Below, piece by piece: positions 16,180-20,389 of a stretch of 20,389 bases of DNA. This DNA is from a virus. Where the stretch lies: the IMG/VR virus record IMGVR_UViG_3300028025_003754, positions 1 through 20,389 of that record; one strand, 5' to 3'. Position 1 is the first letter of the stretch. Every line of letters begins with the position of its first letter. Position numbers and translations under genes: made by a program. Under the pieces are notes generated by a model, which saw only the letters and a program-made list of their open reading frames with translations, was not told where the DNA came from and did not search any database.

Positions 16180-16209
16180 GTAGGATATTCTTTTATATAA
16201 ATATCCTAC
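16180..16209 (-). promoter_or_regulatory. Perfect 10-bp hairpin directly before the fiber start codon
   Basis: GTAGGATATT (16180-16189) and AATATCCTAC (16200-16209) form a perfect 10-bp stem with a 10-nt loop. In the minus-strand RNA the stem ends three bases before the fiber ATG (16176). No U-tract follows on that strand, so intrinsic termination is unlikely there. Masking of the ribosome site, protein binding or RNA processing at the boundary between replication and fiber genes are the options. Confidence 0.6.
16196..16205. promoter_or_regulatory. TATAAATATC, 9/10 copy of the recurrent motif
   Basis: This differs from TATAAATATA at the last base and lies 19 bp upstream of the fiber ATG, spanning the loop and one arm of the hairpin. 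It is the fourth spacer to carry the motif. Confidence 0.35.
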
Positions 16210-16222
16210 TTATGGTTTTTCA

Positions 16223-19200
16223 TTATTTGTGTGAGATTTTTGAATATCCGTTTTCCTTTTTGATTTCTACCAAAGTATCTACCACATCTCTAATCTGGTC
16301 TAAATGGGAAATGATGGTTACAAAATCAAATTGTGTTTTAAGATACTGAAACAATAGGAATGTAGATTGTAAGTTTTCACCATCCAATGTTCCAAATCCC
16401 TCATCCAATACCAAAAAGTTAGGACGAGGTAGGTTACATACATTTATAAGTGCAACTCTAATTGCCAATCCACTAATGAACTTCTCCATACCACTACACA
16501 TTTCTAATCCCCACTCCTGGTCTTCATATACGATGTTAGCAGTTATATTCTTACCATCCATTGTTAGTGTAACACCAAAATCTACAATTTGTGATAAAAT
16601 GTTATTTACCTCACCCTCAATTACAGGTAAAGATTTAGCAATCAAATCATAAGATACACCATCTCTTTTAACTGCATCCAAATAAAAATCGTATGTTACA
16701 TATTTTTCTTCTAACTCGCTTGCTTCTTCAATTTTTTGGTACATACCAGCAATCTTTTCTAGCAATCTCGAGCTTGAACCAGTTATTGACAACATTTCTT
16801 TTTGTACGGAGGCAATACTTTTATCAACAATTTCAATATTACCTTTAGCAATATCAATATCTTTTTGAAGAACTTTATTGTTTTTGATTGTAGCTTCGTT
16901 TTCATGATACCTTTGGATTAAAGTTTCTATATTTTGTAACTCCAATTCAGCTGCTTGCTTCTTACTTTCGTATGATTTAATATCAACTACTAATTTTTCA
17001 GCACTCAACTTACCCTTATCAAATTTTTGTTTAAATGATTTGTAGTCATTATAATTATCAACTACTCCATTTAATTTTTGTAATCTGTGTAAAGTTTTGG
17101 AATAATTTGTTTCCAACTCTTCCAATACAATTCTTTGAGAGTCTACTTCTTGTTGTGTTTTCTGTGCATCTTTTACGAACACATTATTCATACAGAAATT
17201 ACAATTAGGGTCATATTCATGCTCCGCTAAATGTACCAACTTCTCCTCATTCTTTTCCAATGAAATCTTACACTTTTCAATTGAATGTAAAGAAGATGTT
17301 TGTAAGTTAGATAATCGTAGATATTGAGTATGTGCTTCTTCAATCTCTAACTCACCAAATGTTGCCAAATCGTTTATACTTTGAGATATTTGAACCAAAG
17401 CATCTTTAAATTGTTCTAATTGTTCCAACTTTTTAGCTTCATCATCTTTAAGTTGTTGGATTTTATCTAATTGATTTTGTTTCTTTTTATCCAATCCTTC
17501 AATATCCACAATATTAGCATCTACTGCTACCAATTGTTGTGTTAGTTCTAATAGGGTATTGTTGTGATTTAACCGGTCTTCTGTCAGTTGGTTATACTTT
17601 CCTTCTTCTAACGAATAACTATTGCTTAAATCCACTACTTTTAACTCATCATTGGCCAATTCGGTTGTGAAATCATTTGATTTAAATTTCTTTAACAAAA
17701 TTTGAACTTCTTTGATGTCTTCTAATGCATACGCATACAATTTATCAAATACATTGATACCCATAAATTGTGCTAACAAATCTTTTCTTTCACTTTGTGA
17801 TTTGTCAATAAATAAAGCATTATTACCTTGTAAGGATAAAGCGGTTAATACAAAATCCTCATAAGTTCCTAAATATTGTGAAATGTTTTTATTTGTATCT
17901 CTACGCTCTGTTCCGTTCAATGAAACCGCTTGCCCATCAACTTCTTTCCAAAACTGCACATCTACTTTTACATTTGTAGCTTTTGAGTTTTGTGCCGCAG
18001 TTCTTTCAATAAAGAAATCTTCACCATTAATTTGAAAATGTAATTTACATTTAAAATTGGATTTACGATTGTTTAATATAGCAGATGCTCTAAATGCTCT
18101 ACTACACTTATCAAATGCGCAGAATGATACTGCATCAAAAATAGATGATTTACCACTTGCGTTTGGAGCAAATAGACCAATGACACCATTTAACTTTGTG
18201 AAATCAATAACATTATCTTCTCCATATGAGAACATATTTGAAAACTCAAATTTAATAGGTTTCCATACAATGTTTTTAGCCAAATCTTCATCTGTAAGTC
18301 TTTTGTTTAATTCTGTGTTTAATGATTTAACATTTGCAAGGTTATGTTCATCAATTGAAAATGAACGAACTAAATAATCTTCAATCAATCCATTTTGATA
18401 ATCTACATCATTAATATCGCCAACGTTAATTTTACCATCTCTAACGCCGTTACGGAGTTTAGATAAACTGTCTGTTTTAGTAATCGTAAATTCATCAACA
18501 TTATATTTCTTTTTAATTTCAGTAGTAACTCGCTTCATATCGCCAACATCCGTATTGGATACATAAACACGAAGACGAGGTTTTTTGGGCATATCCGTTA
18601 CAATAGGAACTATACCATTATCTACGTGTAGGGTATAGTAACCATAATCGTTTGGAATATCAACGTAAGTAGGTTTTAAAGTTTCAACATCCCAAATAGC
18701 ATACCCGTGATTTTCTAATGCTTCTCCATGTGATTGCTGAATAAGTGAACCAGGATAAACTACAATTGGATTTGATTGCTTAACAGTCTGACGTTTGTGT
18801 ATATCACCTAATAAAGCTGCATCGTATCCTTCAAAAATATCTGTGGTAAAATTACGAGAACTAATAACATATCCAATATCTGTTTGGGATTTATCAATTG
18901 GTCCGTGAAAAAGAGCAATCTTAACATCACCCTGAATATCAGTTCCTTTTGGCCAATTCTCTTTCTTATCAAAGATACTGAATACACCAAATGTAATATT
19001 ATGAACTTTAACTACCTCTGTATCACGTAGGTAATATAGATTGGGCAGATTAAGTCCATCTACGATTGGAGATAAAGCATCTAATCTGTGGATATTATTT
19101 AGATTACAATCGTGATTACCTGCGATTAAGAATGTAGGACATAATTCAGAACACTCTCTTAAAAAAGCTGAAATCTCCTTTACTAATTCAGGTGATAATT

Positions 19201-19390
19201 CCAATTTAGCATGAGCTATATCACCAGCTAAATAAATTATTGCATCTTCTGTACCACGTTTCTTAATATCTGAATACAATTTTTGGAATACTTCTTTGTA
19301 TTCATCGTGTCTCTTCAAATTGCGAATGTGGACATCTGCAATATGATAAATGGTCTTAATTTTCTTAAAACCTAAATCTATATTTCTCAT
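16223..19390 (-). CDS. Fused Mre11/SbcD-Rad50/SbcC-type nuclease-ATPase (T4 gp47-gp46 in one chain)
   Basis: In T4, gp47 nuclease and gp46 ATPase form a complex that resects DNA ends for recombination-dependent replication; here both are one polypeptide. Residues 1-345 are the metallophosphoesterase, with ADVH (D19, H21), GDIAH (D57), GNHD (91-94), FHG (H162) and GDIH (D196, H198), a complete metal-binding set. From about 375 the ATPase begins: Walker A APNASGKSS (408-416), long coiled-coil arms (about 560-900), a zinc hook CNFC (C730/C733), signature CSGMEKFISG (965-974), Walker B FLVLDEGFGTLD (992-1003, E997) and H1029 as switch histidine. No frameshift or internal stop separates the halves, and the linker (about 345-375) shows no obvious restart. 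Size roughly equals gp47 (339) plus gp46 (560), with longer arms. Its ATG overlaps the primase stop (ATGA). Confidence 0.95.
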   Translation of the reverse strand: MRNIDLGFKKIKTIYHIADVHIRNLKRHDEYKEVFQKLYSDIKKRGTEDAIIYLAGDIAHAKLELSPELVKEISAFLRECSELCPTFLIAGNHDCNLNNIHRLDALSPIVDGLNLPNLYYLRDTEVVKVHNITFGVFSIFDKKENWPKGTDIQGDVKIALFHGPIDKSQTDIGYVISSRNFTTDIFEGYDAALLGDIHKRQTVKQSNPIVVYPGSLIQQSHGEALENHGYAIWDVETLKPTYVDIPNDYGYYTLHVDNGIVPIVTDMPKKPRLRVYVSNTDVGDMKRVTTEIKKKYNVDEFTITKTDSLSKLRNGVRDGKINVGDINDVDYQNGLIEDYLVRSFSIDEHNLANVKSLNTELNKRLTDEDLAKNIVWKPIKFEFSNMFSYGEDNVIDFTKLNGVIGLFAPNASGKSSIFDAVSFCAFDKCSRAFRASAILNNRKSNFKCKLHFQINGEDFFIERTAAQNSKATNVKVDVQFWKEVDGQAVSLNGTERRDTNKNISQYLGTYEDFVLTALSLQGNNALFIDKSQSERKDLLAQFMGINVFDKLYAYALEDIKEVQILLKKFKSNDFTTELANDELKVVDLSNSYSLEEGKYNQLTEDRLNHNNTLLELTQQLVAVDANIVDIEGLDKKKQNQLDKIQQLKDDEAKKLEQLEQFKDALVQISQSINDLATFGELEIEEAHTQYLRLSNLQTSSLHSIEKCKISLEKNEEKLVHLAEHEYDPNCNFCMNNVFVKDAQKTQQEVDSQRIVLEELETNYSKTLHRLQKLNGVVDNYNDYKSFKQKFDKGKLSAEKLVVDIKSYESKKQAAELELQNIETLIQRYHENEATIKNNKVLQKDIDIAKGNIEIVDKSIASVQKEMLSITGSSSRLLEKIAGMYQKIEEASELEEKYVTYDFYLDAVKRDGVSYDLIAKSLPVIEGEVNNILSQIVDFGVTLTMDGKNITANIVYEDQEWGLEMCSGMEKFISGLAIRVALINVCNLPRPNFLVLDEGFGTLDGENLQSTFLLFQYLKTQFDFVTIISHLDQIRDVVDTLVEIKKENGYSKISHK

Positions 19391-20376
19391 TTAATAAAAG
19401 ATAGTTTCTGTTTGATTAAACTTTCAAAACTCAAAGTTACGGAATTTTTCTGATATATCAAAATATCTTTGAACTTTAATTCACCAGCATCCTTTTCTTG
19501 GAAGTCTATTAACTTTATTGTTGGTATTATGGTATTATATTTTTCGTAAATCTTTAAAGAGTCTTGTTTTGCATCATTATCCAATGCAATAACCATTTCT
19601 TTAACTTCACCATCAGCTACTCTTTTTTTAATTTCAGTATCTAACTTTCTAGGTACAAATTTACCAAACAAAGGAATAGCATTTCGTTTTAAAGCAATAG
19701 CATCAAAAGCACCTTCACATAGTGTAATTGGTTCAGTCCAATCTATTTGATTTTCAAATGCAATTATATTTTTACTTACTGGTGGATTTTTATATTTGTA
19801 TTTACTATTCGCATCAATATGTCTAGCAATAAAGTAATTTAACATGCCATCTTTATCATATGATGGAATAATAACTCTATCTTTATATACACCTTCCGAT
19901 GTAAATCCAATGTTATATTTAATAATCTCTTTCTTACTTAACCCTCTGTTTTTTAGATATTGAATAGCATGACCTTCAATTGGATTAGTAACATTTGGTG
20001 TAAGTTCTAATGCCGATTTGAAACCTGGAGGTAATGATAAATAGACATGGTTTTCTTCATCTTCTTCTTCATACTTTTCCCACATATCCAAAAATTGCTC
20101 ATTTAGAGTTTTGTTAGAACTCATAGCAGTTTTTAATTTAGTATTAGACTCACCAAAGATAATTTGTAAATCATCGGTATTCATTCCAATACGCTTTGCC
20201 AAATAAGTTATACTACCACCTGAATTACATACCCAACAATGGAACTTATTTGTTCTTGTATTGACTTGTAGTTTTGGTTTGTGGTGATGACAAAATGGAC
20301 AATGGAAAGCGTGCTCATCTTTTTTAAGAGTGGCAGAACTTCCTAAATACTTTTGGAAAAGACTTATTAATTGCAT
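19387..20376 (-). CDS. DNA primase (DnaG/T4 gp61-like)
   Basis: It synthesises RNA primers on the lagging strand, working with the replicative helicase (gp41 in T4), which is not in this window. The N-terminus has a CHC2-type zinc domain: FHCPFCHHH (C26, C29) and KFHCWVCNSGG (C47, C50), followed by helix SITYLAKRIGM. The middle (155-200) carries the RNA polymerase basic region with DRVIIPSYDKDG. The TOPRIM fold shows LCEGAFDAIAL (E221) and VIALDNDAK (D266, D268), the metal-binding acidic residues. At 329 residues it is close to T4 gp61 (342) and lacks a long helicase-binding C-terminal domain. The ATG at 20376 is 13 bp from the window end, so an upstream promoter cannot be judged and no Shine-Dalgarno is seen in those bases. 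It overlaps the next gene by 4 nt. Confidence 0.93.
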   Translation of the reverse strand: MQLISLFQKYLGSSATLKKDEHAFHCPFCHHHKPKLQVNTRTNKFHCWVCNSGGSITYLAKRIGMNTDDLQIIFGESNTKLKTAMSSNKTLNEQFLDMWEKYEEEDEENHVYLSLPPGFKSALELTPNVTNPIEGHAIQYLKNRGLSKKEIIKYNIGFTSEGVYKDRVIIPSYDKDGMLNYFIARHIDANSKYKYKNPPVSKNIIAFENQIDWTEPITLCEGAFDAIALKRNAIPLFGKFVPRKLDTEIKKRVADGEVKEMVIALDNDAKQDSLKIYEKYNTIIPTIKLIDFQEKDAGELKFKDILIYQKNSVTLSFESLIKQKLSFIK

Positions 20377-20389
20377 AAGTCAAATACTA

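Overview
The window looks like a piece of a tailed-phage genome of the T4 (gp17/gp20/gp46/gp47) lineage, most likely from an uncultured, AT-rich environmental myovirus. Ten genes cover almost all of it and every one is on the minus strand, so transcription runs from right to left. No tRNA, rRNA, CRISPR array, insertion sequence or bacterial housekeeping gene is visible. The longest gap between genes is 93 bp. Most start codons lack a clear Shine-Dalgarno sequence and sit behind A/T-only leaders. That style is known from Bacteroidota, but it is only weak evidence for such a host.

Right to left (5' to 3' of the genes): (a) replication and recombination: a gp61/DnaG-like primase (19387-20376) overlaps by 4 nt a 1055-residue protein (16223-19390) that joins an Mre11/SbcD/gp47-type nuclease and a Rad50/SbcC/gp46-type ATPase in one chain. 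(b) A 10-bp perfect hairpin (16180-16209) separates these from the adhesion genes: a 1556-residue fiber with collagen-like triplets and a C-terminal S74 self-cleaving chaperone (11506-16176), then a 964-residue protein made of five Calx-beta-like and three Cys-rich modules (8612-11506). (c) A 1333-residue protein (4586-8587) with a cytidylyltransferase-like domain at the N-terminus and a ligase-type (KxDG) nucleotidyltransferase domain at the C-terminus, about 770 residues apart. (d) Two overlapping unknowns: a four-Cys helical protein (3897-4535) and a membrane-anchored protein (3257-3919). (e) Packaging and head: terminase large subunit (1651-3246), a Cys-rich multi-module protein (539-1615), and the N-terminal part of the portal protein (2-445), which reaches an in-frame TAG at bases 2-4.

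The genes fit one programme. Primase and the nuclease/ATPase make and process DNA, terminase loads it through the portal, and the two large fibers attach to the host. The best candidates for something little described are the fused Mre11-Rad50 chain, the double-nucleotidyltransferase protein, the module-built adhesin, a recurrent TATAAATATA intergenic motif, and the interrupted portal with its surrounding repeats.
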